Of a DNA stretch of 64,000 nt, positions 7,552 through 16,199 are shown one piece after another (within the stretch, counting starts at the first letter, position 1; every line of letters starts with the position of its first letter). The notes under the pieces were generated by a model, which saw only the letters and a list, made by a program, of their open reading frames with translations, did not search any database and was not told where the DNA came from. Source of the DNA: Dactylosporangium aurantiacum. GTDB taxonomy: Bacteria > Actinomycetota > Actinomycetes > Mycobacteriales > Micromonosporaceae. The stretch is taken from contig NZ_JNYJ01000005.1 of the NCBI RefSeq assembly GCF_000716715.1, positions 1-64,000 of the forward strand. The letters are read 5' to 3'. The position numbers were made by a program, and so were the translations under genes.

Positions 7552-8315
7552 GCCATGGCGTCGTCGCACACGGCGATCAGGGCGGCCCGCAGCGGCGCCG
7601 CCCGCTCGGCCAGCTCGCGCTGGCGGCGGGTGTACTCGGCGCGCCCGTCGGGCGTCTCGACCGGCACCGGCGGGTAGCCCAGGTCGGCCAGGTCGTACGG
7701 GCTGGCCTGCATGTCGAGCGTCCGGATGTCGACGGCGAGGGCGAAGCAGTCGGCGATCAGCTCGCTCGCGGTCAGCGGGCTCAGCTTGTAGGACCACTTG
7801 TAGAGGTCCATGTTGGCGTGCAGGCAGCCCGGCTGCTCGTTGGCCACCTGCGTCTCACGGGTCGGCTGCAGCAGGTTCAGCGAGCGGGCCGGCGCGGTGT
7901 AGAAGCGGAACGCGTCGAAGTGGCTGCACCGGATCCGGCTCGCCTCCACGACCGCGTCGGTGCCCGCGGCGCCGAGCCGCAGCGGCCACGCGTTGTGCCG
8001 CAGCTCCTCCTGGGTCTGCCGGTAGACCATCGCCCACTCGTGCAGGCCGAAGCAGCCCAGGTGCGGCGGGCGGGCCGCGGTCGCGGCGAGCAGCTCCCGC
8101 ACCCAGGCGACGGTCTCCGGCCGCCGGTGCGCCTCACCGCCCGGCCGCCACTGCCGCAGCTGCGCCGGTCGGAACGAGTAGTAGGTGAACAGGAAGTCGA
8201 GCACCGGGTGCTTCTCCCCGCGGCGGCGGCGCTCCAGGTGCGGCACGATCCACTCGTCGACCCGTGCCTCGTGCGCGGCCCGGCGGGCCGGCCACGATGA
8301 CTGGTCTGTGAGCAT
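7533..8315 (-). CDS. Conserved actinobacterial protein annotated as 3-methyladenine DNA glycosylase (260 aa)
   Basis: Soluble protein with the family landmarks ARVDEWIVPHLERRRRGEKHP near the N-terminus, FLFTYYSFRP, CFGLHEWAMVYRQ and HANMDLYKWSYKLSP. Proteins with this sequence are common in Streptomyces and relatives under the name 3-methyladenine DNA glycosylase, but no AlkA or Tag motif (HhH-GPD) is visible to me, so the activity should be taken as unproven. The Cys/His-rich motifs suggest an enzyme that may bind a metal or cofactor. Divergent from the sugar-dehydrogenase-like gene; overlaps the preceding convergent gene by 19 bp. Confidence 0.7.
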   Translation of the reverse strand: MLTDQSSWPARRAAHEARVDEWIVPHLERRRRGEKHPVLDFLFTYYSFRPAQLRQWRPGGEAHRRPETVAWVRELLAATAARPPHLGCFGLHEWAMVYRQTQEELRHNAWPLRLGAAGTDAVVEASRIRCSHFDAFRFYTAPARSLNLLQPTRETQVANEQPGCLHANMDLYKWSYKLSPLTASELIADCFALAVDIRTLDMQASPYDLADLGYPPVPVETPDGRAEYTRRQRELAERAAPLRAALIAVCDDAMAQLSQV

Positions 8316-8345
8316 CCGCCAAGTTTAAGTTGTACCGTCACACGC

Positions 8346-9692
8346 ATGCGCAAGCTCGGTGCACTGCTCGCGGCCACCGTCTGCTCGCTGGCCCTCACCG
8401 CCTGCGGCGGCGACGGCGCGGGGGAGGAGGCCAGGCCGGCGACGACCGGCGGCGCCGCGGCGGGCTCGCAGCCGGCGACCGCGCTCGTGCTCGGCGCGCC
8501 GGCGAGCGTGCGGGTCACCACCGGGGCCGGGCTCAACGCCGCCCCGTTCGACGTGGCACGGACCGTGACACTGCCCACCGGGTGGACCGCCGCGGTGTAC
8601 GCGCGGGTGGACAAGGCCCGGTTCATGACGTTCACGCCGGGCGGCGACCTGCTGGTGTCCCAGCCGAGCCAGGGCAAGGTGCGCGTCGTGCGGGCCGGCA
8701 AGGCCACCGACTTCGCCACCGGGCTCAACCGCCCCCACGACCTGGTGTTCGCCGAGATCGGCGGGGCCACCTGGCTGTTCGTGGCCGAGGCGGACAAGGT
8801 CGTGCGCTACCCGTACAAGGCCGGGGACCTCAAGGCGCACGACGGCCAGGTGGTCGTCGACGGGCTGCCCGACACCAGCACCCCGGAGCTGCGCGGCAAC
8901 TACGCCCACGTGCTGAAGAACATCGCGGTCAAGGACGGCCGGCTGTACGTGTCGATCGCCTCGACCTGCAACGCGTGCGTCGAGGACACCGTGAGCGACC
9001 CGCGGCGCGCGGCGATCTACACCTACGACGCGGCCGGGCGCAACGCCGGGCGGCACCTGCTGGCGACCGGCATCCGCAACGCCGAGGGTCTCGCGTTCCG
9101 CCCCGGCACCGACGAGCTGTGGGTGGTGGTGAACAACCGCGACAACACCCTGGTCCCCGACGACCGCGACGTCGACGGCGACGGCAAGTCCGACAAGGGC
9201 AAGCGGATGAGCCAGTTCGTCGACCAGTACCCGGTGGAGGAGCTCATCAAGGTGCGCGACGGCGGGTTCTACGGCTGGCCGTTCTGCAACCCGAACAGCG
9301 ACAACGGCACCCACAACCTGCCGTTCCACCGCGACTACGAGCTCAACCGCGACGGGCAGAAGGCCGACTGCGCCAAGGCCGACCCGATCGACCTCGGGCT
9401 GCCCGCGCACACCGCGCCGCTGGGGCTGACGTTCTCACCGGCGCTCGGCGGGGCCGTCATCCCGATGCACGGCTCGTGGAACAGCACCAGACCGGTCGGC
9501 TACAAGGTGGTGTTCGTACCGTGGACGGCCGGCGGGCCGGGCGACCCGGTGGACCTGCTGTCCGGGCTCGTCGACACGAAGGCCGGCAAGCCGTGGCTGC
9601 GGCCGGTCGACGCGGCGCTCGACGCCGACGGCTCGATCCTCGTCAGCGACGACCTCGGCGGCTCCATCCTCCGCCTCACCCCGCCGAAGTAG
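8346..9692 (+). CDS. Sorbosone/glucose dehydrogenase-like beta-propeller lipoprotein (448 aa)
   Basis: Signal peptide with lipobox LTAC (C20), Ala/Gly-rich linker to about 60, then a six-bladed propeller of the PQQ-dependent sugar dehydrogenase (GSDH) family: LNRPHDLVF, RNAEGLAFRPGTDELWVV, DGGFYGWPFCNP, APLGLTFSP, GSWNSTRPVGYKVV, SILVSDDLGGSILRL. An Asp-rich segment RDVDGDGKSDKGK may bind calcium. It would act outside the membrane on sugars or aldoses, with PQQ or as a non-catalytic lectin-like propeller. ATG 30 bp from the divergent gene start. Confidence 0.8.
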   Translation: MRKLGALLAATVCSLALTACGGDGAGEEARPATTGGAAAGSQPATALVLGAPASVRVTTGAGLNAAPFDVARTVTLPTGWTAAVYARVDKARFMTFTPGGDLLVSQPSQGKVRVVRAGKATDFATGLNRPHDLVFAEIGGATWLFVAEADKVVRYPYKAGDLKAHDGQVVVDGLPDTSTPELRGNYAHVLKNIAVKDGRLYVSIASTCNACVEDTVSDPRRAAIYTYDAAGRNAGRHLLATGIRNAEGLAFRPGTDELWVVVNNRDNTLVPDDRDVDGDGKSDKGKRMSQFVDQYPVEELIKVRDGGFYGWPFCNPNSDNGTHNLPFHRDYELNRDGQKADCAKADPIDLGLPAHTAPLGLTFSPALGGAVIPMHGSWNSTRPVGYKVVFVPWTAGGPGDPVDLLSGLVDTKAGKPWLRPVDAALDADGSILVSDDLGGSILRLTPPK

Positions 9693-9717
9693 CGGCGCTG
9701 CCGGCCGGAGGGACGGC

Positions 9718-11685
9718 TCAACCGACCGGCGCCGCGCGGGCGATCCTCGCCGGGGCGCCGTCGGCGAGGAGGAACACGACCCCGACCGGTCCATTGTGGA
9801 CCGTGACCGCGCCGCCGGCGTCCACGCTCACGTCGAGCTCGCCGTCGGCGACCTTCAGCCCCCGCACCCGGAAGGCGCCCACCGGCGACGGCGCGAGCGG
9901 GTCGAACGTGATCCGCCCGGCGGGCACGTCGACGTCCAGCCCGAGCAGCGCGACCAGCAGCGCCGGGCCGGCGGCCGCGGCCCACGCCTGCGGGCGGCAC
10001 GCGGCCGGGTACGGCGTCGCGTCGTCGTCGCCGCCGTACAGCTCCGGCAGCCGGTGGTCGAACCGTTCCCCGGCGGCCAGCAGCGCGGTCACCAGCGCCG
10101 CCGCCTCCCGCCGGTGCCCGTCGCGGGCCAGGCCGAGCAGCGCGATCGCGGTGTCGTGCGGCCAGACCGAGCCGGCGTGGTAGGAGCCCGGGTCGTAGCC
10201 GGCGCTGGACGGGGCGAGCGTGCGCAGGCCGTACGGCGACCGCAGCCGCTCCAGGTGCCCGGCGACGGCGGCGCGTTCGGCCGGGGCCAGCAGCCCGGTG
10301 CCGAGCAGGTGTCCCATGTTGGACGCGACGCCGTCGACCTGCTCCCCGGTGCCCGTCACCGCGACCGCCGGGTAGCCGCCGGGGCACCAGAACGCCGCCC
10401 GGAACCGCTCGGCGAGCGCGTCGGCCCAGGCGCGCCACCGCGGCCCGCCGGGGCGGCCGAAGGCGTCCAGCAGGTCGGCGCCGGCGCGGGCCGCCTGGTA
10501 CGCGTACGCCTGGACCTCGCACAGCGCGAGCGTGCCCGCGGCGACCCGCCCGTCGGCGAACCGCACGCCGTCGGCGGAGTCCTTCCAGCCCTGGTGGGTG
10601 AGGCCGGCACCGGTCGAGCGGTAGGCGACGAACCCGTCGTGCCCGGCGAGCCACTCCAGGGCCGCCTCCAGGTTCGGCAGCAGGGCCGCCACGGCGTCGC
10701 GGCGCATGCCCCACCGGTACGCCTCCGCGAGGGTGCACACGAACAGCGCGGTCGCGTCGACGGAGCCGTAGTAGACCGGCGGCAGCCGGTGCGCGGCGTC
10801 GGCGGGGCGCACCTCGTGCAGGATCTTGCCGGGCTCCTCCTCGGTGTCGCCGTCGTACGCGGTGCCCTGCCGGGCGGCGAGCGCGCGCAGCGTGCCGGCG
10901 GCGACCTCCACGCCCAGCGGCAGCCCCAGCCGGGCGGCCCACAGCGCGTCGCGGCCGAACAGCGTCAGGTACCAGGGGCTGCCGGCGCTGTAGTAGATGT
11001 CGGCGCCGTCGGTGCGGCGCAGCGCGTCGAGGTCCTGCACGCCGGCGCGGACCAGCGCGTCGAGCCGCGCGTCGGCCGCCGCGACCCGCAGGGTGCTGAA
11101 CCGCTTGGCCCGCGGCACCGGCGCGACGTCGGCGCGGGTGCACCGCAGCTCGACCGCCCAGGTCTGCCCCGCGGGCACGGTGACCGCCCACCGCAACGCG
11201 TCCGCGTCCGGCGCCGGGGTGACGTCGAGCCGGACCGCCATGCCGTCGGCGGACCTGGCCCACCACGCGCCGCCGGCCGGCTCGAAGTCCACTGTGGACG
11301 TCGGCTGCCCGTCGCGGACCGCGCCGGTGGTGGCGAAGTCCGTCGCGGCCGTCACGGTGAGCAGCACGCCGAGCGGCTCGTCCGACTCGTTCGACAGGGT
11401 GACGGTCTCCGTGCCGCCGTTCGGCTCCGCCAGCCGGGCCCGCGTGACGAGGAGGCCGGACGCTGGTCGTACACCCGCGAAGACCGCCGACGCGGCGCCG
11501 GTGCGACGCGTCCGGAGCGGCTCCGGCGGGGCGCCGTCGACCGTGACGTCCAGGCGCGCCAACGCCCGGCGGTCCTCGACGAAGAGCCCGTCCGCGCCGC
11601 CGGTCATCCGCCCGTCCGGGCCGGACAGCCACGTGGCGGGCGCCGCGACGCACGTGACGCGCTCGTGCAGCTGGTGCTGTGCCAT
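9718..11685 (-). CDS. Glycogen-debranching-type glycosidase (GDE N-terminal domain plus (alpha/alpha)6 barrel), 655 aa
   Basis: N-terminal beta-sandwich domain (about 1-215) with FVEDRRALARLDVTVDG, typical of the GDE N-terminal/bacterial alpha-L-rhamnosidase-like module, then an (alpha/alpha)6 barrel with DIYYSAGSPWYLTLFGRDALW, YYGSVDATALFVCTLAEAYRW, HQGWKDSADGV and SVWPHDTAIALLGL, and a C-terminal beta domain. The Asp residues in FGRDALW and GWKDS are candidate catalytic acid/base. Likely hydrolyses alpha-glucosidic linkages in glycogen, trehalose-related or plant-derived oligosaccharides. ATG 11685 is preferred over GTG 11694; neither has a good SD. Only 35 bp separate it from the divergent next gene. 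Confidence 0.8.
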   Translation of the reverse strand: MAQHQLHERVTCVAAPATWLSGPDGRMTGGADGLFVEDRRALARLDVTVDGAPPEPLRTRRTGAASAVFAGVRPASGLLVTRARLAEPNGGTETVTLSNESDEPLGVLLTVTAATDFATTGAVRDGQPTSTVDFEPAGGAWWARSADGMAVRLDVTPAPDADALRWAVTVPAGQTWAVELRCTRADVAPVPRAKRFSTLRVAAADARLDALVRAGVQDLDALRRTDGADIYYSAGSPWYLTLFGRDALWAARLGLPLGVEVAAGTLRALAARQGTAYDGDTEEEPGKILHEVRPADAAHRLPPVYYGSVDATALFVCTLAEAYRWGMRRDAVAALLPNLEAALEWLAGHDGFVAYRSTGAGLTHQGWKDSADGVRFADGRVAAGTLALCEVQAYAYQAARAGADLLDAFGRPGGPRWRAWADALAERFRAAFWCPGGYPAVAVTGTGEQVDGVASNMGHLLGTGLLAPAERAAVAGHLERLRSPYGLRTLAPSSAGYDPGSYHAGSVWPHDTAIALLGLARDGHRREAAALVTALLAAGERFDHRLPELYGGDDDATPYPAACRPQAWAAAAGPALLVALLGLDVDVPAGRITFDPLAPSPVGAFRVRGLKVADGELDVSVDAGGAVTVHNGPVGVVFLLADGAPARIARAAPVG

Positions 11686-11720
11686 TCGTCGCACGTTACG
11701 ACATGGTCTAGCGTGGCCGG

Positions 11721-12422
11721 GTGAGTGACCTGCCTCCCGCGCCCGACCCGCCGGCGCCTCCGCCGCAGGTGCCCGGCTGGCTGCGGCGCACCGAGGCCGA
11801 GCAGCGCTGGCCCGCCGCCCTGGCGATCGCCGTCGCCGTCGGCATCCACCTGCTGCTGCCGGCCGACCTGGCGCCCCGCCCGCGGTGGCTGCTGCCCGGC
11901 CTGGAGGCGGCCCTGCTGGTCAGCGTCGTCGTGGTGAACCCGCTGCGGATCAACCGGGAGACCCGGCTGATCCGCCCGCTGAGCCTCGGCCTGGCCGCGC
12001 TGCTCGGCGTCGCGACCGCCTGGTCCGCGGCCCTGCTCGTGCGGGCCCTCTTCGGCCACGGCCACGTCACGCCCGAGCACCTGCTGCTGTGGGGCGCCGC
12101 GATCTGGCTGACCAACGTCATCGTGTTCGCCCTGTGGTTCTGGGAGGGCGACCGCGGCGGCCCGGCGGCCCGCGCCGACGGGCACAACCCGCACCCCGAC
12201 TTCCTCTTCACCCAGATGACCACCCCCGACCTCGCCCCGCGCGACTGGGAGCCCACCTTCTTCGACTATCTCTACCTGTCCTTCACCAACGCGACCGCGT
12301 TCAGCCCCACCGACACCCTGCCGATGTCGACGTGGGCCAAGGCCGGCATGCTCGCCGAGTCCGCCGTCTCCCTCGTCACCGTCCTGCTCGTGGTGGCCCG
12401 CGCCGTCAACGTCATCGGCTGA
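11721..12422 (+). CDS. Four-to-five-TM membrane protein with ion-channel-like C-terminus (233 aa)
   Basis: Pro-rich start, then TM helices at about 31-48, 55-75, 92-112, 124-141 and 207-230. Before the last helix lies a conserved-looking re-entrant-type segment FDYLYLSFTNATAFSPTDT followed by a short linker, resembling the pore-loop/inner-helix pair of small ion-channel proteins and of DUF1345 proteins. No TVGYG selectivity filter is present, so potassium selectivity cannot be claimed. GTG start, short divergent spacer to the glycosidase gene. Confidence 0.65.
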   Translation: MSDLPPAPDPPAPPPQVPGWLRRTEAEQRWPAALAIAVAVGIHLLLPADLAPRPRWLLPGLEAALLVSVVVVNPLRINRETRLIRPLSLGLAALLGVATAWSAALLVRALFGHGHVTPEHLLLWGAAIWLTNVIVFALWFWEGDRGGPAARADGHNPHPDFLFTQMTTPDLAPRDWEPTFFDYLYLSFTNATAFSPTDTLPMSTWAKAGMLAESAVSLVTVLLVVARAVNVIG

Positions 12423-12485
12423 AGCTGTGGAGCGCCTCAGCTCTTCTTAGCCGCGCCACAGCGAGGGTTGGATAGCTTGCCGCTC

Positions 12486-12504
12486 GCCGGTGCCGGTCAC
12501 CGGC
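12486..12504 (+). promoter_or_regulatory. Inverted repeat upstream of ABC transporter operon
   Basis: Perfect 7-bp arms gccggtg (12486-12492) and caccggc (12498-12504) with a 5-bp spacer, 22 bp before the ABC ATPase start. Such a dyad could bind a TetR/GntR-type regulator; no regulator gene is adjacent. Support is the symmetry only. Confidence 0.3.
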
Positions 12505-12525
12505 TTCGGGAGCGGAGGGAACGTC

Positions 12526-13440
12526 ATGATCGAGGCTGTCGGCCTCACCAAGCGGTACGGCGACCGCGTCGCGGTGGACCAGCTGTCCTTCACGGTGCGG
12601 CCCGGTCAGGTGACCGGGTTCCTGGGGCCGAACGGCGCCGGGAAGTCCACGACGATGCGGATGATCCTCGGCCTGGACGCGCCCACCGGTGGCCGGGTCA
12701 CGGTCAACGGCCGCCCGTTCGCCCGGCTGGACAACCCGATGCTCGAGGTCGGGGCGCTGCTGGACGCCAAGGCGATCCACGGCGGGCGCAGCGCGTACCA
12801 CCACCTGCTGTGCCTCGCGCAGACCAACAACCTGCCCCGGCGGCGCGTCGACGAGGTCCTCGAGACGGTCGGCCTCAGCGCGGTCGCGCGGAAGCGGTCC
12901 AAGGGCTTCTCCCTCGGCATGGGCCAGCGGCTCGGCATCGCCACGGCGCTGCTCGGCGACCCGCGGACCCTCATGTTCGACGAGCCCGTGAACGGCCTGG
13001 ACCCCGAGGGCATCCTGTGGATCCGCAACCTCATGAGGTCCCTGGCCGCCGAGGGCCGCACCGTCTTCGTCTCCAGCCACCTCATGTCGGAGATGGAGCA
13101 CACCGCCGACCACCTGCTCGTCATCGGCCGCGGCCGGCTGATCGCCGACTGCACCGTCAAGGAGTTCATCGAGCGCAACTCCGTGCTGGCGACCCGGGTC
13201 CGCACACCCGACGCGTCGGCATTGGCGGCTCTGGTACGCGCGGCAGGCGGCACCGTCACCACCGAACCCGACGGCGCGCTGCTCGTGACGGAGCTGCCCA
13301 TGCGCCGCGTCGGGGACCTCGCGTTCGACAACGGCCTGCGGCTGCACGAGCTCGCCCCGCTGCAGGCGTCGCTGGAGCAGGCGTTCATGGAGCTCACCAA
13401 GGACAGCGTCGAGTACCACGGCACCCTGGAGACCCGATGA
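12526..13440 (+). CDS. ABC transporter ATP-binding protein (304 aa)
   Basis: ABC-2-type exporter ATPase. Walker A GPNGAGKST (34-42), Q-loop region, signature-like SLGMGQRLG, Walker B LMFDEPVNGLDPEG and H-loop SSHLMSEM. The C-terminal 90 residues form the extra domain typical of antibiotic/lantibiotic-type exporters (BcrA/SCO-like). ATG 12526 follows GCGGAGGGA; an upstream in-frame start at 12490 would add 12 residues without SD. Coupled to the permease gene by an ATGA overlap. Substrate unknown; drug or peptide efflux is the family expectation. Confidence 0.88.
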   Translation: MIEAVGLTKRYGDRVAVDQLSFTVRPGQVTGFLGPNGAGKSTTMRMILGLDAPTGGRVTVNGRPFARLDNPMLEVGALLDAKAIHGGRSAYHHLLCLAQTNNLPRRRVDEVLETVGLSAVARKRSKGFSLGMGQRLGIATALLGDPRTLMFDEPVNGLDPEGILWIRNLMRSLAAEGRTVFVSSHLMSEMEHTADHLLVIGRGRLIADCTVKEFIERNSVLATRVRTPDASALAALVRAAGGTVTTEPDGALLVTELPMRRVGDLAFDNGLRLHELAPLQASLEQAFMELTKDSVEYHGTLETR

Positions 13441-14246
13441 CCACGATCACCGCCACCCGCCGCGCCGGCTTCGACGGCCTGCTGCGCTCGGAGTGGACGA
13501 AGCTGCGCACCGTGCGCTCGACCACCTGGTCCCTGGCCGCGATGGCCGCCATCTCGGTCGGCCTGATGTCCTTCATCGCCTGGGTCGTCATGCGCCAGTG
13601 GAACACGTTCTCCCCGGATGACCAGGCCCTCATGGCGGCCGAGCCGCTGCAGATCATCATCGACCAGCCGGTCTTCATCTCCCAGCTCATCGTCGCCGTC
13701 CTGGGCGTCATGACGGTCTCCGCCGAGTACACCACCGGCATGATCCGCTCCACCCTCCAGGCCCAGCCGCGCCGCCTGCAGGTCCTGGCCGCGAAGGTCG
13801 TCGTCTTCGCCGTCCTCATGTTCGTGGTGGGGCAGCTGCTCAGCTTCGCCGCCTTCTTCGCCGGCCGCTGGATCATGTCCGACCACATCCCCGTCGACCT
13901 CGACACCCCCGGCGTCGCCCGCTCCGTCTTCGGCGCCGGCCTCTTCCTCACTGTCCTGGGCCTGTTCTCCCTCGCCTTCGGCGCCATCGTCCGCCACACC
14001 GCGGGCGCCATCACCGGCGTCCTCGGCCTGATCCTCATCGTGTCGAACCTGACCGTCCTGCTCCCCGGCTCCTGGGGCGCCCACGTGCACGCCTGGATGC
14101 CCACGAACGCCGGCCAGCTCATCTTCAAGCCGACCCTCCCACCCGACCCGCTGCTCACCCAGTGGCAGGGCCTAGGGGTCTTCGCCGGCTGGACGGTGCT
14201 GCTGCTGGCGGTCGCCGCGTACCTGTTCAAGACCAGGGACGCCTGA
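13437..14246 (+). CDS. ABC-2 type permease (269 aa)
   Basis: Six predicted TM helices after a cytoplasmic start that contains LLRSEWTKLRTVRSTTWSL, the hallmark N-terminus of ABC-2 permeases in actinobacteria. Contains the VSAEYTTGMIRSTL segment after TM2 that is typical of this group. Partner of the ATPase encoded immediately upstream (4-bp overlap). Together they form a full exporter as a homodimer of each subunit. No substrate-binding protein, consistent with an exporter. Confidence 0.88.
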   Translation: MTTITATRRAGFDGLLRSEWTKLRTVRSTTWSLAAMAAISVGLMSFIAWVVMRQWNTFSPDDQALMAAEPLQIIIDQPVFISQLIVAVLGVMTVSAEYTTGMIRSTLQAQPRRLQVLAAKVVVFAVLMFVVGQLLSFAAFFAGRWIMSDHIPVDLDTPGVARSVFGAGLFLTVLGLFSLAFGAIVRHTAGAITGVLGLILIVSNLTVLLPGSWGAHVHAWMPTNAGQLIFKPTLPPDPLLTQWQGLGVFAGWTVLLLAVAAYLFKTRDA

Positions 14247-14582
14247 CCACACCTGACCACGCCCGGCAACCGCGACTCGAGACGGCAGCGCCAGCAGACC
14301 GGTGCCCCGGCCGGTCAGGGCCGGACGCCGACCGGGCAGGACGGGTCGAACCGTGCGCCGTTGAAGCGTCCAAGTCGTGCACCCCGCCTCGGACGGTCGC
14401 CACGCCGGACGGATGCCGAGAGCGCCAACCCGGACGGCAGCACGAGCACCACGGCCCCGGCCGGCCGCGCGCCGAGAACGGGTCGTACCGCCCTTCGCGC
14501 GACTCTGGACGCCACCAGGCCGAGAAGCCCCCCCCACAACGAGGCAAGCGCCACAGAAACAGACGAGCCGGCCCTCAACCGT

Positions 14583-14810
14583 GCCGACGGGGCGCCGCCC
14601 TTCCGGGCCGACGGGGGCCGACGGGGCGCCGCCCTTCCGGGCCAATGGGGGCCGACGGGGCGCCGCCCTTCCGGGCCGACGGGGGCCGACGGGGCGCCGC
14701 CCTTCCGGGCCGACGGGGGCCGATGGGGGCCGACGGAGCGCCGCCCTTCCGGGCCAATGGGGGCCGACGGGGGCCGACGGGGCGCCGCCCTTCCGGGCTG
14801 ACGGGGGCCG
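14583..14810. repeat. 34-bp tandem repeat in a 916-bp gene-free stretch
   Basis: Six copies of cgccgcccttccgggc start at 14593, 14627, 14661, 14695, 14739 and 14783: spacing 34, 34, 34, 44, 44. The longer spacers carry one extra 10-bp subunit ggggccgacg. The whole interval 14247-15131 between the ABC permease and the tRNA-Glu-derived att site has no supported gene; its right part (14980-15110) is rich in the word gcgaagc. Long Pro/Arg/Gly ORFs here are repeat translations on both strands. Confidence 0.9.
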
Positions 14811-15131
14811 ACCGGGGTGGGCGCCCCCGCACCGGATGCGCGAGCCGCCAGCCGGCTGCCCTGGAACCCCAGGGGCCATCGACGAACACACCGGCCAAGA
14901 CGAACAGCCACCGATCCCACAAACCTCAACCAGCGCGACAGCCCACGGGGGGCCAAAACCGATCCCCCTCAACCACAGGACACGCAAGCGAAGCGAAGGG
15001 AGCCAAGGCGAAGCGAAGCAAGCCAACAGCGCGACCGCGAAGCGGAGCGTGGGGGGTGCGGGGTGGGAACCCCCCGCCGGGGAGCGCGGCGAAGCCGTGC
15101 GCGGGGAATGCGAAAGTCCACCAACGGGAAC

Positions 15132-15159
15132 GGGCCCACCCCGTGAACAGGGTGGACCC
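15132..15159 (-). terminator. Stranded native terminator of tRNA-Glu at the left end of the element
   Basis: Minus-strand 10-bp stem (arms 15159-15150 and 15141-15132, one T.G pair, 8-nt loop). It lies just 3' of the tRNA-Glu fragment in attL, in the place where the terminator of the intact tRNA would be before integration. The insertion has separated it from the functional tRNA by 8 kb. Confidence 0.55.
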
Positions 15160-15162
15160 ATT

Positions 15163-15209
15163 GGACTGTAGCCCCGACCGGATTCGAACCGGCGCTACCG
15201 CCTTGAGAG
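15163..15209. repeat. attL: 47-bp direct repeat with 3' fragment of tRNA-Glu
   Basis: Identical to 23214-23260. It holds the discriminator base through the anticodon loop of tRNA-Glu (minus strand). Beyond 15209 the sequence does not form a D-arm or acceptor, so this copy is not a functional tRNA. Confidence 0.92.
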
Positions 15210-15314
15210 CGCGGTGGCACGGGCGGCGAATACCGGGCTGGGCCGCCGCTCCCGCTGGCCAGGGCCCTACCCAACGTCAAGTTTTGTGGTTTGGTGGCAC
15301 CCGTTGTCGGCAGG

Positions 15315-15336
15315 CTCGCTGACTATCCGCTGACTG
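15315..15336 (+). promoter_or_regulatory. Left arm-type site of the element (GCTGAC repeat)
   Basis: A 22-bp sequence containing two GCTGAC words 11 bp apart. The same sequence with one mismatch occurs in direct orientation at 23122-23143, near the other end. In the excised circle the two would flank the att core on both sides, as expected for integrase or Xis arm-binding sites. Confidence 0.5.
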
Positions 15337-15452
15337 TGCGGCTGCTCCAGCAGTCGTCCGGCAAGCGCCATCAGGTCGCGCCTGACTTGATCAAGCGCTA
15401 GCAGCACCGTCACCACTCAATCGGTAGCACCAGTGTGCTTCAATGCTGTGCT

Positions 15453-16190
15453 ATGGCTGAGTTCTTAGATGACCCTGCGGCTCGGATCGTGGCAGTGCTT
15501 CGTGAGGTCAGGGCCGTCGGCGACGGCCCCGCGTTTAGCGTCTGGGGTCAGGCTCTAGGAGGTGGAAGCGCGCCTGACGTGTATTCAAACATCGCGCGCT
15601 TCATGATGCTTATCGAAGAGGCGAAGAGTGCGCTCGTTAACCCGCGAGATGGCGACGACCGCACTTTTTATTCAACCCTATTCGGATCTCTCGATACACT
15701 TCAATCATATCTGGTCAGCCACATCACGCAGTCAAATATGGAGGCATTCAAGCCACTTATCACTGACGACAAGATTAGCATCCTAGAACTCCTCTCGCGC
15801 GAGCTGCGTCAGACATACAGAAGTAACTTCCTTAGTGAAGACACGCGCCAACAAATGCTGCAAGATGTGCGCAAGCTCAAGGAAGATGTTCTGTTCAATG
15901 AGCATCTTTCTCTTCACGAGAAGAACTACATCGTGAAGCTGCTGCACGACGTAGAGCGTGCGCTTCAATCATACTGGCTTGGCGGCTTCGACGACGTGGC
16001 TAGCACAGTGGCAGCCCTCGGAGGGGGAGCTGCTGTCGTAACAGATCAGGCGCAGCGCGGGTGGTTCATGTCCGGCGTCCTGCGCATCTGGGAGTTCCTC
16101 AATGTCAGTGCAGATGGCGTCCGCGCTCTTTCGGCGACCGGCAGTGAGGTTGTCGCTCTGATTGACGAAATCGAGCATCTCACTCAATAG
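15453..16190 (+). CDS. Low-GC cargo protein, unknown (245 aa)
   Basis: Mostly alpha-helical, acidic/amphipathic protein with no recognised motif; central part is Gln/Leu/Lys-rich (RQQMLQDVRKLKEDVLFNE) and may be coiled coil; a short Gly/Ala hydrophobic stretch (VAALGGGAAVV) lies near 190. Base composition is clearly lower in GC than any other gene in the window and includes AT-rich codons, a sign of separate horizontal origin. It sits at the end of the element opposite the integrase, the usual cargo position. Start is uncertain: ATG 15453 or GTG 15435, neither with an SD. A defence or exclusion role is a guess from position only. Confidence 0.65.
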   Translation: MAEFLDDPAARIVAVLREVRAVGDGPAFSVWGQALGGGSAPDVYSNIARFMMLIEEAKSALVNPRDGDDRTFYSTLFGSLDTLQSYLVSHITQSNMEAFKPLITDDKISILELLSRELRQTYRSNFLSEDTRQQMLQDVRKLKEDVLFNEHLSLHEKNYIVKLLHDVERALQSYWLGGFDDVASTVAALGGGAAVVTDQAQRGWFMSGVLRIWEFLNVSADGVRALSATGSEVVALIDEIEHLTQ

Positions 16191-16199
16191 TCGACCGGT

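Noticed and set aside
7533..8315. True 3-methyladenine DNA glycosylase
   Set aside because: Name comes from database tradition for this family; no recognised glycosylase motif is visible, so only the family was reported.
11721..12422. Potassium channel
   Set aside because: Pore-loop-like segment present, but no TVGYG-type filter; kept as an uncharacterised membrane protein.
14583..14810. CRISPR array
   Set aside because: Repeats are directly adjacent with no unique spacers and no cas genes; spacing varies by 10-bp subunits, so it is a slippage-type tandem repeat.
15163..15245. Second tRNA-Glu gene at the left end
   Set aside because: Only the 3' 41 nt match. The remaining sequence cannot form the D-arm or the acceptor stem, so it is an att remnant.
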